Positions 30,245 through 40,573 of a stretch of DNA of 47,317 bases are shown piece by piece. The stretch spans positions 1 to 47,317 of the forward strand of contig JAFQME010000033.1 of assembly GCA_017421025.1 (NCBI GenBank), given 5' to 3'. Made by a program: the position numbers and the translations under genes. The first letter of the stretch is position 1, and the number at the start of each line of letters is the position of its first letter. Source of the stretch: Oscillospiraceae bacterium (GTDB taxonomy: Bacteria; Bacillota; Clostridia; Oscillospirales; JAAYXM01). Under the pieces are notes generated by a model that searched no databases, was not told where the DNA came from, and saw nothing but the letters and a program-made list of their open reading frames with translations.

Positions 30245-30304
30245 CCAAAATAGACTACCAAAACGAACAAGTTTGTGGTAGAATATCATTGGGGTGAAGT
30301 ACCT

Positions 30305-31588
30305 ATGATAAGAAAATTGTTATTTGCTGTAATTTCGCTTGTTTTTCTATGCTCTTGCAGTCCGTATTCGGTGGAAAGTTTGTTTGCTCCGCCTCGTGTT
30401 CCGGAAGAATATGCAGGGCTGAATGCGGTGCTCAATGAAGCACGAATCGCAGGCGCAGAATATGTGTATCCTACCGCAGGAAATTACCGTCAGGCGGTCC
30501 AGCTGTTTGATTTGGATACCGATGGTGAGGATGAGTGCGTGGTGTTTTTGCGCAATCCGGCACAGAAGCCGGAAGTGCAGATTTATCTCTATGAATGTAC
30601 CGATGGGAAGTTTTGGCTTTATTCGGTGGTGGACGGTCTTTCCGGAAACATCGAAAGTGTGACATATGCGGATGTTTTGGGTCGTGGCAATTACGAACTC
30701 GTCGTGGGATGGGAGCAGACCGGGAAAAAGACGATTGCCGTTTATGAAATGACCGAAGAAACATTCGCACAGCATTATGAAATGCCCTATCAGTACTATA
30801 CGATCGCAGACTTAAACGGCGACGGTGTGGGTGATTTGAATCTCGTTGATTCCGGAACGGAGAACTTGGGGAAATTCTCCATGCACAGCGCTCGTAATGG
30901 AAGTCTGACTCTTGAAGCGCAAGTACTGCTTTCTGTACCGGTCACAGCGATTGAACGGATCGGTGCCGGGCAGAGCGATGCGGGCAATGCAATCTTTGTC
31001 ACCGGAGCGACCGAAGCCGGGTTTGTCACCGATGTGATTGCGATGCAAGGGAAAACACTCAAGAATTTGGCGTTTGAAAATCCATTGCTTTGTAAATACC
31101 CCCTTTATTTTACAGATTTGGATGGGGATGGAACCATTGAGATTCCCCGCAGTGAGCAAGATCCGCTTGCATTGCCGACCGCACTTTGGGAACTTACCTG
31201 GTGTGATTATTCCGAAAGCGGAGCATTGCGGGAAAAACTGTACACTTGCTATTCGAGTGAGCAAAACTGGTATTTGAGCCTGCCTCTTGCATGGAAGGGG
31301 AAAATCAAAACCGAGTATAACAATACAAACGGTGCGATTGCAAAAGCAAAGTTTTATACCGAAACTTACACCCCGCTCTTTACGTTTGCTGCCATCAGCG
31401 GCGAAAAACGGGAAGCTCTTTTGGCACAAGAGGGGATGGTGCGGGTTGCAGAATCGGAAAATACTGTGTACGCTGTAAAAATTGAGCAGGATCAGTATTT
31501 GGGTGAGGTTTTAACGCCTGAATGGTTGGGCAATGCATTTCGCCGGAAAGAAAGCACTTGGGCGACTGCGAATTTTATTGTGAAGTAG
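30305..31588 (+). CDS. Putative lipoprotein with EF-hand-like calcium-loop repeats
   Basis: This 427-residue protein starts with a lipoprotein signal, MIRKLLFAVISLVFLCSC, in which the last Cys (18) is the likely lipidated residue. Three DxDxDG-type loops follow: DLDTDGEDE (about 67-75), DLNGDGVGD (about 172-180) and DLDGDGTIE (about 270-278). These resemble the calcium loops of EF-hand or VCBS/FG-GAP propeller repeats, so a surface beta-propeller is likely. ATG 30305 is chosen over GTG 30275, because GGGGTG lies before it and the signal peptide begins there. The gene directly precedes a two-component system (15-base gap) and may be its sensor partner. Confidence 0.8.
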   Translation: MIRKLLFAVISLVFLCSCSPYSVESLFAPPRVPEEYAGLNAVLNEARIAGAEYVYPTAGNYRQAVQLFDLDTDGEDECVVFLRNPAQKPEVQIYLYECTDGKFWLYSVVDGLSGNIESVTYADVLGRGNYELVVGWEQTGKKTIAVYEMTEETFAQHYEMPYQYYTIADLNGDGVGDLNLVDSGTENLGKFSMHSARNGSLTLEAQVLLSVPVTAIERIGAGQSDAGNAIFVTGATEAGFVTDVIAMQGKTLKNLAFENPLLCKYPLYFTDLDGDGTIEIPRSEQDPLALPTALWELTWCDYSESGALREKLYTCYSSEQNWYLSLPLAWKGKIKTEYNNTNGAIAKAKFYTETYTPLFTFAAISGEKREALLAQEGMVRVAESENTVYAVKIEQDQYLGEVLTPEWLGNAFRRKESTWATANFIVK

Positions 31589-31603
31589 AGGAGGCTGACC
31601 GAT

Positions 31604-32302
31604 TTGAGTAACGGAAAGAAAATCCTTGTATTGGAAGATGAGCCGAGTATCCGCAGCTTTGTTGTAATCAATTTGGAGCGTGCGGGGTATGAAGTAGTGG
31701 AGGCAGATGCAGGCGAAGTTGCGCTGACATTGCTGAAAGAACAGCCGGATATCCGAATGGCGCTTTTGGATATCATGCTTCCGGATATTGACGGGTTTGA
31801 AGTGTGCCGCAGAATCCGGGGTACCGGGTCGAAAATCGGAATCATCATGTTGACTTCAAAAACCCAGGAGGTGGATCGTGTCACAGGCTTAATGACCGGT
31901 GCTGACGACTATGTCACCAAACCGTTTTCTCCCACCGAACTGATTGCACGTATTGATGCACTTTACCGACGCATCGGAGATACCGTTGCAGAGGATCCCG
32001 GTCGTTTGGTCAGCGGGCCGTTTGTCTTAAACACCCGGAACCGGACGTTGGAGAAAAACGGAGAACGCATCCGGTTGACACAGGTGGAATACACCATTAT
32101 GAAGTATTTTATGGACAATCCGGGGAAAGCGATTTCCCGTGGAGATATGCTGACAGCTGTTTGGGGCAACGAGTATTTCGGCGAGTTTAAGATCGTGGAT
32201 GTCAACATCCGCCGTCTGCGCCTGAAAATCGAGGATGACCCCGCATTCCCGACCTATATCCAAACGGTTTGGGGCTATGGGTATAAATGGGGCAACAGCT
32301 AA
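31604..32302 (+). CDS. OmpR/PhoB-type response regulator
   Basis: This 232-residue regulator has a receiver domain (about 5-120) with the acidic pair E11/D12, phospho-acceptor Asp56 in LLDIMLP, conserved Thr in MLTSKT, and Lys106 in DDYVTKPF. A C-terminal winged-helix (about 135-230) ends with the TYIQTVWGYGYKW strand typical of OmpR/PhoB. TTG is the start codon, with GAGGAGG 9 bases upstream; the ribosome site overlaps the lipoprotein stop region. The cognate histidine kinase follows 15 bases later. Its target genes cannot be read here. Confidence 0.92.
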   Translation: MSNGKKILVLEDEPSIRSFVVINLERAGYEVVEADAGEVALTLLKEQPDIRMALLDIMLPDIDGFEVCRRIRGTGSKIGIIMLTSKTQEVDRVTGLMTGADDYVTKPFSPTELIARIDALYRRIGDTVAEDPGRLVSGPFVLNTRNRTLEKNGERIRLTQVEYTIMKYFMDNPGKAISRGDMLTAVWGNEYFGEFKIVDVNIRRLRLKIEDDPAFPTYIQTVWGYGYKWGNS

Positions 32303-32317
32303 AAGGAGACAGAAATC

Positions 32318-33775
32318 ATGGCGCGAAAACAAAAACTGCAGGGGATCCAGCGCAGATGGATGGTCAATAACCTCTCCTATATCGTTTTGGTGGTCGCTCT
32401 TGCGGTCGTCATTTATTCGGTTGGTATGGTGAATTACTACTACAACAATGTGCGTGAGAATATGACCAGTCGTGCCCTGCTCAATACTCGTTATTTCAAC
32501 GACAGTATCACGAGTTTTGATTCGTTCTATCATAACGCACGCCGTCAGACCATGGAATATGGGGCGGATGGGCAAATTGAGCGTCAGGCACTCACCGCTG
32601 ACGGAAGAATCCTGTTTTCTTACAGCGGGCTGCCGGCGGGGATGATGCCGGGAACGCCTGATATTGAGCGTGCAGTGCAAGAGAATAAAACCCAGAATTT
32701 CATTGGGAATGACCCGGTAACGGGGGAACGTATCATGAGTGTTTCCAGCCCGGTTGTGGCAGGTGGTGCACAGGTCGTGGGAGTGATGCGTTATGTCACA
32801 AGCCTTGCACGGATTGACCGTGAACTGATTACACAGTGCGGCATGGTGGCACTCCTTGGGCTTTCCATCATTCTGTTCTTGCTGATTACAAACGCATATT
32901 TCATCCGTTCCATCGTCACACCGCTGCGTGAGATTACTGATATCACAAAGCAAATCACAAAGGGTGGTTACGGAGTCCGAATCGACAAGAAATACGAGGA
33001 CGAAATCGGGGAGCTTTGCAACTCGATCAACGAAATGTCTGCAGAAATTGCACGATCGGAAAAAATCAAAAACGAATTTATCTCCTCTGTATCACATGAA
33101 CTGCGTACTCCGTTGACTGCAATCATTGGTTGGGGTGAAACCTTGACCGCTGTAGGGGCAGCAAACGAAGAGGATGTGCAAAAGGGGATTGGGATCATTC
33201 TGAAAGAGACCCGCCGCCTTTCCAAAATGGTGGAAGAACTTTTGGATTTCGCACGCATGGAAAGCGGACGGTTTACCCTCTTTATGGAGGAGATGGATCT
33301 CAAGGCAGAACTGGAAGAAACCCTGTTCATGTATGCTGAGACCTTCAAAAAACAGGCGATTGTTTTGGATTACACCCAAAACGACCACGACATCTTCATC
33401 AGTGGCGATCGTGAACGCCTAAAACAGGTGTTCTTTAACATCTTGGACAATGCGGTCAAGCACGGCAAAGGCGGAAAAATTGAGGTGGATGCGGATTGCG
33501 ATAAGGAATACGCAACCATCACCATTCGGGACTATGGAGAAGGCATCCCGGAGGAAGAACTGCCTTATGTCAAGATGAAATTCTACAAAGGCACTTCGAA
33601 GGTGACCGGAAGCGGAATCGGGCTTGCGGTCAGCGACGAAATCATCAATTTGCACAGCGGTGAACTCAACATCGGAAGCGTCTATGGCGAGGGGACGACG
33701 GTTACCATTCGCTTGCCGCTTCAGAAGCGAGAGAGTGAGCCTGCTGAAACTAAGGAAGAAGGAGAAATCGAATGA
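32318..33775 (+). CDS. Membrane sensor histidine kinase with HAMP domain
   Basis: This 485-residue kinase has two membrane helices (about 19-40 and 175-195) flanking an extracytoplasmic sensor of about 130 residues, then a HAMP linker (about 197-248). The dimerisation helix carries the phospho-acceptor His260 (SVSHELRTPL), and the ATPase domain has the N box DNAVKHG, the G1 DYGEGIPE and G2 GSGIGLAV. The domain set is PhoR/WalK-like but lacks the WalK PAS domain. It overlaps the next gene by ATGA (33772-33775). AAAGGAG precedes ATG 32318. What it senses is unknown; the preceding lipoprotein is a candidate. Confidence 0.95.
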   Translation: MARKQKLQGIQRRWMVNNLSYIVLVVALAVVIYSVGMVNYYYNNVRENMTSRALLNTRYFNDSITSFDSFYHNARRQTMEYGADGQIERQALTADGRILFSYSGLPAGMMPGTPDIERAVQENKTQNFIGNDPVTGERIMSVSSPVVAGGAQVVGVMRYVTSLARIDRELITQCGMVALLGLSIILFLLITNAYFIRSIVTPLREITDITKQITKGGYGVRIDKKYEDEIGELCNSINEMSAEIARSEKIKNEFISSVSHELRTPLTAIIGWGETLTAVGAANEEDVQKGIGIILKETRRLSKMVEELLDFARMESGRFTLFMEEMDLKAELEETLFMYAETFKKQAIVLDYTQNDHDIFISGDRERLKQVFFNILDNAVKHGKGGKIEVDADCDKEYATITIRDYGEGIPEEELPYVKMKFYKGTSKVTGSGIGLAVSDEIINLHSGELNIGSVYGEGTTVTIRLPLQKRESEPAETKEEGEIE

Positions 33776-34710
33776 ATCAATCCTGTAAAAAAACCTCGAT
33801 CGGCGGACAAGCTTTGATCGAAGGGATTATGATGCTCGGACCGGATCGATCTGCCATTGCGATTCGGAAACCGGAAGGCAACATCGACTGTAAGGTCGAG
33901 CCGTTAAAAACCCTGCGCAAACGCTTCAAATTTTTCCGAATCCCGTTTATTCGTGGGATCATCGGGATGTTTGATTCCATGCGCCTTGGGTTTGCGGCAA
34001 TCAATTATTCCGCATCCTTTGCGGTAGAGGAAGAAGAGGTCGAGCCGAGTAAATTCGACCGTTGGGTGGAAGAAAAAATCGGCTTTGAACGTGCGGAAAA
34101 GATTCTTTTCGCATTGGCAGGGGTGTTCGGTGTGATTATCCCGGTGGTGCTGTTTGTGTTTTTGCCAACGCTGCTTGCAGGCCTTTTGGATGATTACATC
34201 GGCTCGGGAATTTGGCGCAATCTGCTGGAAGGTGCTGTGAGAATCACGATTTTCCTGCTCTTTATGTACTCCATGTCACACATGAAGGATATGAAACGTG
34301 TCTTTTCCTATCACGGTGCGGAGCACAAAACCATTTACTGTTATGAAGCAGGAAAAGAACTTACGGTGGAGAATGTCCGTTCTTTCCCCAAAGAGCATCC
34401 TCGTTGCGGCACCAGCTTCCTCTTTAGTGTTATGATTGTGAGTATTTTGGTGTTCAGTGTGGTGCAGTGGTCCAACCCGTGGATCCGCATGGCACTTCGT
34501 TTGGTGTTGCTTCCGGTTGTGGTTGGAATCAGTTTTGAAGTCAACCGCTTGATCGGTCGGTTTGATAATTGGTTTACCAAAATCATGCGTGCTCCCGGTG
34601 TTTGGTTCCAGGGCTTTACCACCTTTGAACCGGATGATTCCATGATTGAGGTTGCGATTGCAGCACTCAAGGCGGTCATTCCCGAGGAAGAAGGGGCAGA
34701 CAAGTGGTAA
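33772..34710 (+). CDS. yqhQ: YqhQ-family protein (DUF1385)
   Basis: This 312-residue protein matches YqhQ/DUF1385: SIGGQALIEGIMMLGPDRSAIAIRKP at the start, two to four membrane helices, then SYHGAEHKTIYCYEAG (metal-site-like His/Glu), HPRCGTSFLF, and the late MRAPGVWFQGFTTFEPDD. The family is almost confined to Bacillota and its biochemical function is not established. In many genomes it precedes prmC-prfA, as it precedes prmC here. The start overlaps the kinase stop by four bases and the end overlaps prmC by seven. Confidence 0.92.
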   Translation: MNQSCKKTSIGGQALIEGIMMLGPDRSAIAIRKPEGNIDCKVEPLKTLRKRFKFFRIPFIRGIIGMFDSMRLGFAAINYSASFAVEEEEVEPSKFDRWVEEKIGFERAEKILFALAGVFGVIIPVVLFVFLPTLLAGLLDDYIGSGIWRNLLEGAVRITIFLLFMYSMSHMKDMKRVFSYHGAEHKTIYCYEAGKELTVENVRSFPKEHPRCGTSFLFSVMIVSILVFSVVQWSNPWIRMALRLVLLPVVVGISFEVNRLIGRFDNWFTKIMRAPGVWFQGFTTFEPDDSMIEVAIAALKAVIPEEEGADKW

Positions 34711-35537
34711 CCCTTTATGCACTGTACTTAAACTGTGCGGACACCCTCTCGGAACACGGAATTGAAAATGCACGGTTTGAGGCGCGGGAACTCACCCGTT
34801 TTGCCTTTGGGTACAGTTTGGAAGAATTCCTGCGTGAAAAACAAAGGATTGTGGAAGAAACGGCTTTGGACAACCTTGTTTGCCGCCGTGTACAAGGCGA
34901 GCCGCTGGCGCACATCATCGGTGAGTGGGATTTTTACGGTCTCACACTTACGGTGACACCCGATGTCTTAGTCCCGAGAAGCGATACCGAGGTGTTGGTA
35001 GATACCGCCTTGAAACTTCCGGGAACACGGTTTTTGGATTTGTGTACCGGGAGCGGATGTGTTGGTATTGCGCTTGCGCATGAGAGATCGGAGCTCTTCG
35101 GTGTGCTGTTGGACAATTCCGAAGCGGCACTCGAAATTGCGTGGAAAAATGTGAAACAGCATCGGCTAGAGTCGCAACTCTCTGCGGTGTTGGGCGATGT
35201 GTGTCATGCACCGGAGAAGGAACTTGGGAAATTTGACTTTATTGTCTCCAATCCACCGTATATTACGTTGCAGGAAATGCAGGAGTTGGATGTTTCGGTC
35301 GGATTCTTCGAGCCGACCGCCGCACTCTATGGCGGTGTGGATGGTTTTACCTTCTATGATGCGATTTTGAACCGATGGTTGGAAACTTTGAATCCGGGCG
35401 GTGCGATTGCATTTGAATGCGGATACCGCCAAGCCCGAGACCTTGCAGAGCGGATGCAGGGTGTTGGACTGTCAAACATAGAAATCATAGCAGACACTGC
35501 CGGGATTGAACGGGTAGTGCTTGGCTTTCGAAATTAG
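34704..35537 (+). CDS. prmC: Release-factor glutamine methyltransferase
   Basis: This 277-residue SAM-dependent enzyme methylates the Gln of the GGQ loop in peptide release factors. The N-terminal helical domain (about 1-75) is followed by the Rossmann methyltransferase: [14 protein letters not shown] (112-125, SAM loop), PRSDTE (91-96) and the catalytic NPPY at 183-186. The start is GTG 34704, inside the yqhQ end; a GAAGAAGGGG purine run serves as ribosome site. The usual neighbour prfA is absent from this window. Confidence 0.95.
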   Translation: MVTLYALYLNCADTLSEHGIENARFEARELTRFAFGYSLEEFLREKQRIVEETALDNLVCRRVQGEPLAHIIGEWDFYGLTLTVTPDVLVPRSDTEVLVDTALKLPGTRFLDLCTGSGCVGIALAHERSELFGVLLDNSEAALEIAWKNVKQHRLESQLSAVLGDVCHAPEKELGKFDFIVSNPPYITLQEMQELDVSVGFFEPTAALYGGVDGFTFYDAILNRWLETLNPGGAIAFECGYRQARDLAERMQGVGLSNIEIIADTAGIERVVLGFRN

Positions 35538-35553
35538 AAAGGGGTATTCAAAC

Positions 35554-36663
35554 ATGGATAAGAAAAAAGCACTTGAAACAGCACTTTCGCAAATAGAAAA
35601 GCAGTTCGGTAAAGGCTCGATTATGCGTCTGGGTGAAAATGCACAGATGGAGGTCGGTCATATCCCCACCGGCTCTTTGACCCTGGACCTTGCACTCGGA
35701 ATCGGCGGTGTACCTCGTGGACGTATCATCGAAATTTACGGACCTGAATCTTCGGGTAAGACCACCGTTTCGTTGCACATTGTTGCAGAAGCTCAGAAAA
35801 TGGGCGGCGATGCAGCGTTTATCGATGTAGAACATGCGCTTGATCCGGTTTATGCACGTGCACTCGGCGTTGACATTGACTCGCTCCTGGTCTCTCAGCC
35901 GGATACCGGTGAGCAGGCGCTTGAAATTGCAGAAGCATTGGTGCGCAGCGGCGCTTTGGATGTTGTGGTCATCGACTCGGTTGCGGCATTGGTTCCGAGA
36001 ATGGAAATTGAGGGCGAAATGGGCGATGCGTTTGTCGGACTTCAGGCACGACTCATGTCCCAGGCACTCAGAAAACTTGCAGGTGCGATTTCAAAAAGCA
36101 ACTGTGTCGCCATCTTCATCAACCAGCTGCGTGAAAAAGTCGGCGTGATGTACGGAAACCCGGAAGTTACCCCGGGCGGTCGTGCACTTAAGTTCTACTC
36201 CAGTGTCCGTATGGAAATTCGCCGTGTTGAAACACTGAAAAACGGCTCGGAAATGATCGGTAACCGCACCCGTGCGAAAATTGTGAAAAATAAAGTTGCA
36301 CCTCCGTTCAGAGAAGGTGAGTTCGACATCATGTATGGCGAAGGCATCTCCAAAGTGGGCGAGTTGGTAGACCTTGCGGTCAAACTCGATCTCATGCAGA
36401 AATCCGGTGCATGGTTTAGCATGGGCGAAATGCGTGTGGGTCAGGGTCGTGACAACGCAAAGCAGTTCTTGCGTGATAATCCCGACATTGCTAAGAAACT
36501 TGAAGAAGATATTCGTGCAAATGCATATAAATTGCTTTCCCCGCAGGCGAGAAATGCCGCCCGTGCAGCAGGTCGTGCTCCGGTGGAAGAGACACCTGCA
36601 AAGACCGAGGGAAAACCTGCAGGGAATGGCATCCAAGTAGATGCAGATGATTTTGAAGGATGA
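35554..36663 (+). CDS. recA: Recombinase A
   Basis: This 369-residue ATPase forms filaments on single-stranded DNA for strand exchange and the SOS response. Walker A is GPESSGKTT (63-71); the L1/L2 DNA loops and the [10 protein letters not shown] (Walker B) and INQLREKVG segments are all conserved, as is the C-terminal [19 protein letters not shown] block before a variable tail. ATG 35554 is chosen over an in-frame ATG at 35521, which lies inside prmC; AAAGGGG precedes it. Only 16 bases separate it from prmC, and I see no LexA-type (GAAC-N4-GTTC-like) box there. It ends in an ATGA overlap with recX. Confidence 0.98.
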   Translation: MDKKKALETALSQIEKQFGKGSIMRLGENAQMEVGHIPTGSLTLDLALGIGGVPRGRIIEIYGPESSGKTTVSLHIVAEAQKMGGDAAFIDVEHALDPVYARALGVDIDSLLVSQPDTGEQALEIAEALVRSGALDVVVIDSVAALVPRMEIEGEMGDAFVGLQARLMSQALRKLAGAISKSNCVAIFINQLREKVGVMYGNPEVTPGGRALKFYSSVRMEIRRVETLKNGSEMIGNRTRAKIVKNKVAPPFREGEFDIMYGEGISKVGELVDLAVKLDLMQKSGAWFSMGEMRVGQGRDNAKQFLRDNPDIAKKLEEDIRANAYKLLSPQARNAARAAGRAPVEETPAKTEGKPAGNGIQVDADDFEG

Positions 36664-37280
36664 GGATTCGGTCTGTTCGTCCGTTTCGTAATGACGTGTC
36701 CCGTGTGGTGGTGTATTTTGAAGATCGCACGTATCTCACGGTGGATGCCCTCGAAGCAAAACGCTTGAAACTTGCACCGGGCATGGAGATTGATGCGGAA
36801 AGCCTTCCGGCACTCAGTGAGGAATCCCGCCGTCATGCGGCACGTGTCAAAGCGGTGCAGATTGCAGGGAAACGAAGTCTTTCCCGTGCAGAGTTGATGA
36901 GAAAACTCGGAGAAAAAGGATTCTCTGAGGAGGATTCGGAGTCGGCGGCAGACTGGCTTTGCGAAATGGGCGTGTTAGATGATACCGCTTACGCTGAAAT
37001 GTTGGTACGGCATTACCGTGCCAAGGGGTTTGGCGATTTGCGTGTGCGGGAAGAATTGCGCCGCCGTGGAATCGAGCGAGATCTTGTCGCCACGGTTTTG
37101 GAAGAAAACACGCAGAATCCTCAAGACGCAATTGTCACATTCTTGCGGCAAAAACTTCGTGGAAAAGAACTTGAGGAAGAAACCAAGCGAAAACTCGCCG
37201 CTGCACTCATGCGGCGTGGATATACCTTTGCGGACATTCAGTCCGGGTTTTCGGCGATAGAGAGAGGAGATATGGATTGA
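36660..37280 (+). CDS. recX: Regulatory protein RecX
   Basis: This 206-residue helical protein binds RecA filaments and limits or modulates their activity. Three-helix repeats typical of RecX are visible: [53 protein letters not shown], and the final FLRQKLRGK...[17 protein letters not shown]. It begins inside the recA stop (ATGA), the common recA-recX coupling that keeps the ratio fixed. The next gene starts on its last stop base. Confidence 0.95.
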   Translation: MRIRSVRPFRNDVSRVVVYFEDRTYLTVDALEAKRLKLAPGMEIDAESLPALSEESRRHAARVKAVQIAGKRSLSRAELMRKLGEKGFSEEDSESAADWLCEMGVLDDTAYAEMLVRHYRAKGFGDLRVREELRRRGIERDLVATVLEENTQNPQDAIVTFLRQKLRGKELEEETKRKLAAALMRRGYTFADIQSGFSAIERGDMD

Positions 37281-38605
37281 TGGCGGAAAAAATCGGGCTC
37301 ATTTCTTTGGGCTGTGCCAAAAATCTTGTAGACAGTGAACATATGCTTGCGGCACTTGATGACGCAGGATATGAAGTGACGGGCGAGATTGAAAACACGC
37401 TTGCTGTTGTAATCAACACTTGCGGATTCCTTGCTTCCGCACGTGAGGAAGCATTGGAAAATGTTGCAGAAGTCGCTGCCCTCAAGGAAGAGGGAAAGGT
37501 AGGAAAAATTATTGTAACAGGATGTCTTGCCGAGCGTGACCGTGAGTCCCTCTTTGAGCAAAACGCTGCAATTGACGCATTGGTTGGATGCGGCAGTTAT
37601 CACAGAATTGCAGAGGTTTTGGAACGAGTGTTGAAAAACGAACGTGTCTGTGCCTTTGATGAACTGACGGCGGAGCCTTTGGAGGCGTCCCGTATTCTCA
37701 CCACACCGCACTATGTTTCCTATCTCAAAATTGCAGAGGGCTGTAACAACCGTTGTTCTTACTGCGTGATTCCGTCGCTTCGAGGACCATATCGCTCCCG
37801 TGCGATGGAGGATATTTTAGAAGAGGCAAAAGGGCTTGCGGCAAGCGGAACAAAAGAACTCATTGTGATTGCGCAAGACACCAGCCGTTACGGGACCGAC
37901 TGCTACGGTAAGCGCAGCTTGGCGGAGCTTTTGCAAAAACTTTGTGAAATTGAAGAACTTCAATGGATCCGTGTCCATTATCTCTATCCGGACGAGATCG
38001 ATGATGAACTGATCGATGTAATTGCAAACGAGGAAAAGATTGTGAAGTATCTGGATATCCCGATCCAGCATGTCAACGATCGGATTCTGAGCGCAATGAA
38101 TCGACGGGGCGATCATGCGTATTTGGACGGACTGTTTACCAAATTGCGTGAGCGGATTCCGGGTGTGGTCTTGCGTACCAGTTTGATTGCGGGACTACCG
38201 GGGGAAACCGATGAAGAATTTGAGGAGTTATGCGACTTTCTTAGTAAGCATAAACTGGAGCGTGTGGGTGTATTCCCGTATTTCCCGGAACCGGGAAGTG
38301 TTGCGGCAGACCTCCCCGATCAGGTGGAGGATGATGTGAAAGAACATCGGGTTGAGCTCATCTCCAATTTGCAGGATCGCATCATGGATGCGTTCAACCA
38401 AAGCCGAATCGGGAGTGAAGTCGAGGTCGTGGTGGAAGGTTATGACCGCTATGCAGAAGCGTTTTTTGGACGTACTTATTGCGACTCGCCCGAAATCGAT
38501 GGGAAAGTCTTTTTCACCGCTGACGGAAAATGCACCGTGGGTGAATTTGTTACGGTCAGATTGCTTGAGGACATGGATGGCGATTTGATCGGGGAAAGAA
38601 TCTAA
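37280..38605 (+). CDS. rimO: Ribosomal protein S12 methylthiotransferase
   Basis: This 441-residue radical-SAM enzyme attaches a methylthio group to Asp89 of ribosomal protein S12. The N-terminal UPF0004 domain provides C12, C48 and C82 for one [4Fe-4S] cluster; the radical-SAM motif CNNRCSYC lies at 155-162; a TRAM domain (about 375-440) ends the protein. IGLISLGCAKNLVDSE distinguishes it from MiaB. ATG 37280 is preferred to the TTG at 37277, because the GAGGAG site is well spaced; it overlaps the recX stop by one base. Confidence 0.95.
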   Translation: MAEKIGLISLGCAKNLVDSEHMLAALDDAGYEVTGEIENTLAVVINTCGFLASAREEALENVAEVAALKEEGKVGKIIVTGCLAERDRESLFEQNAAIDALVGCGSYHRIAEVLERVLKNERVCAFDELTAEPLEASRILTTPHYVSYLKIAEGCNNRCSYCVIPSLRGPYRSRAMEDILEEAKGLAASGTKELIVIAQDTSRYGTDCYGKRSLAELLQKLCEIEELQWIRVHYLYPDEIDDELIDVIANEEKIVKYLDIPIQHVNDRILSAMNRRGDHAYLDGLFTKLRERIPGVVLRTSLIAGLPGETDEEFEELCDFLSKHKLERVGVFPYFPEPGSVAADLPDQVEDDVKEHRVELISNLQDRIMDAFNQSRIGSEVEVVVEGYDRYAEAFFGRTYCDSPEIDGKVFFTADGKCTVGEFVTVRLLEDMDGDLIGERI

Positions 38606-38622
38606 AAAAGAGAGGGTTTTTC

Positions 38623-39171
38623 ATGACAACTGCAAGTATTGTTACCATCATCCGAATCCTGCTGATTCCGGTGGTGATGGTCGCCGCAAAAAGCGGAACG
38701 GTTTCGGGAGATACCATTGCACTGATTATTTTTATTCTGGCAAGCATCACCGACGGACTCGACGGGTATATCGCACGCCATTACAACCAAATCAGCAATC
38801 TGGGGATCTTCCTGGACCCCTTGGCAGATAAGCTTTTGGTCACAGCGGCAATCCTGCTGTTCGTTCAGCGAGGAATCATGTCCGATGTGGCAGCTATGAT
38901 TATCATTGCACGTGAGTTTATCGTGACTTCTCTTCGCATTGTTGCGATGGGTGAGGGAATCGTAATAGCTGCGAAATTTGCGGGTAAACTGAAAACGGTG
39001 ATTCAAATCGTTGTCATTTCCCTGCTTTTTACTCCGTTTAAGGATATTGTCCTCGTGTCCGGGATCACACTCGGCACGGTCGGCATTTGGATCATGGTGC
39101 TTGCAACCGTGATTTCGGGTGCTGCATATTTCAAAAATACCGGCAAATTATTCGCCTCAAAGGAGAAATAA
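38623..39171 (+). CDS. pgsA: CDP-diacylglycerol-glycerol-3-phosphate 3-phosphatidyltransferase
   Basis: This 182-residue membrane enzyme makes phosphatidylglycerol phosphate, the precursor of phosphatidylglycerol and cardiolipin, and so supplies the donor for lipoprotein lipidation. The CDP-alcohol phosphotransferase motif D-G-x2-A-R-x8-G-x3-D-x3-D is complete in DGLDGYIARHYNQ...GIFLDPLADK (about 44-68). About six membrane helices are visible. It is 17 bases after rimO; cysS follows one base after its stop. The start ATG is preceded by AGAGAGGG. Confidence 0.94.
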   Translation: MTTASIVTIIRILLIPVVMVAAKSGTVSGDTIALIIFILASITDGLDGYIARHYNQISNLGIFLDPLADKLLVTAAILLFVQRGIMSDVAAMIIIAREFIVTSLRIVAMGEGIVIAAKFAGKLKTVIQIVVISLLFTPFKDIVLVSGITLGTVGIWIMVLATVISGAAYFKNTGKLFASKEK

Positions 39172-39172
39172 G

Positions 39173-40570
39173 ATGAAACTGTTCAATTCCATGACAAGAC
39201 AAAAGGAAGAGTTTGTTCCGGTCAGTCCGGGAGAAGTCAAGATCTACTCCTGTGGACCGACCGTTTACAACTTTTTCCATATCGGAAATGCACGTCCGTT
39301 TATTGTGTTTGACGTATTGCGTCGCTATTTCGAGTACAGTGGCTACAAGGTAACGTTTGTCCAGAATTTCACCGATGTGGACGACAAAGTCATCAACAAG
39401 GCAAACGAAGAAGGCGTTCCGTTTGAAGTGATTGCGGACCGCTATATCAAAGAATACTTCACAGATGCAAAGGGCCTTGGGATTCGGGAAGCGACCGTAC
39501 ATCCCAAAGCAACCGAAAACATCGATGCAATCATCGAAATTGTGCAGACCTTGGTGGACAAGGGCTATGCATATCCGGTAGAGGGCGATGTGTATTACCG
39601 TGCTCGCAAATTCGAGGGCTATGGAAAACTTTCCAAACAGCCGCTTGAGGATTTGGAAGCCGGTGCACGTATTGGTGTGGATGAACGGAAAGAAGACCCG
39701 ATGGACTTTGCACTTTGGAAAGCTGCAAAGCCGGGCGAGCCGTCTTGGGATTCGCCATGGGGTAAGGGCCGCCCGGGTTGGCATATTGAGTGCAGTGCAA
39801 TGGCAAATCGCTACTTGGGCAAGACCATTGACATCCATAGCGGCGGTGTGGATCTCACATTCCCGCACCATGAAAACGAGATTGCACAGAGTGAAGCTGC
39901 AAACGGCTGCCCCTTTGCAAATTATTGGATGCACAATGCATTCCTCAACATTGATAACCACAAAATGAGTAAATCTGCGGGGAATTTCTTCACCGTGCGT
40001 GATGCAGCGGGCGTCTACGGTTATGAGCCGATTCGTTTCTTCATGCTTTCCGCACATTACAGAAGCCCGATCAACTACTCCCGTGAATCCCTCGAACAGG
40101 CATCTGCGGCGCTTACCCGTATGTATTCGGCAAAAGAACGTATCTTGTTCCTGGTTGAAAACGGCGCAGATGGCGAGAGCTCGGAGAGTGAAAAGAATAC
40201 CCTTTCTGCACTTGATGCATTGGAAGAAAAGTTCCGTGCAGCGATGGATGACGATCTCAATACCGCAGATGCGATTGCGGTGCTCTTTGAAATGATCCGT
40301 GCAATCAACAGTGAATTGGACGGCACACCGACTCGTGCGTTTGCAAAGGCGGCAGCTGATAAATTCTTCGCACTCACCGAGGTTTTGGGTTTGGTGCAGT
40401 CCGAACAGGAGGACGATTTGTCCAAGGAAGTGGAAGAACTCATTGCAGCACGTCAGGCAGCACGCAAAGAGAAAAACTTTGCAGAGGCAGACCGTATCCG
40501 TGATCTGCTGCGTGATATGGGCATTGTTCTGGAGGATACACCGCAGGGCGTGAAATGGAAGAAGGCATAA
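39173..40570 (+). CDS. cysS: Cysteinyl-tRNA synthetase
   Basis: This 465-residue class I synthetase charges tRNA-Cys. The zinc and HIGH region is [15 protein letters not shown], and the KMSK loop is [10 protein letters not shown]. The core zinc-site segment WHIECSAM and the [14 protein letters not shown] block are present, and a helical anticodon domain ends the chain. ATG 39173 is chosen over 39119, which lies inside pgsA; AGGAG is 7 bases upstream. It is followed by polA after three bases. Confidence 0.97.
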   Translation: MKLFNSMTRQKEEFVPVSPGEVKIYSCGPTVYNFFHIGNARPFIVFDVLRRYFEYSGYKVTFVQNFTDVDDKVINKANEEGVPFEVIADRYIKEYFTDAKGLGIREATVHPKATENIDAIIEIVQTLVDKGYAYPVEGDVYYRARKFEGYGKLSKQPLEDLEAGARIGVDERKEDPMDFALWKAAKPGEPSWDSPWGKGRPGWHIECSAMANRYLGKTIDIHSGGVDLTFPHHENEIAQSEAANGCPFANYWMHNAFLNIDNHKMSKSAGNFFTVRDAAGVYGYEPIRFFMLSAHYRSPINYSRESLEQASAALTRMYSAKERILFLVENGADGESSESEKNTLSALDALEEKFRAAMDDDLNTADAIAVLFEMIRAINSELDGTPTRAFAKAAADKFFALTEVLGLVQSEQEDDLSKEVEELIAARQAARKEKNFAEADRIRDLLRDMGIVLEDTPQGVKWKKA

Positions 40571-40573
40571 GCC

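Noticed and set aside
35538-35553. Separate recA promoter in the prmC-recA gap
   Set aside because: The gap is 16 bases and is occupied by the ribosome site, so no -10/-35 pair fits within it; a promoter inside prmC cannot be excluded.
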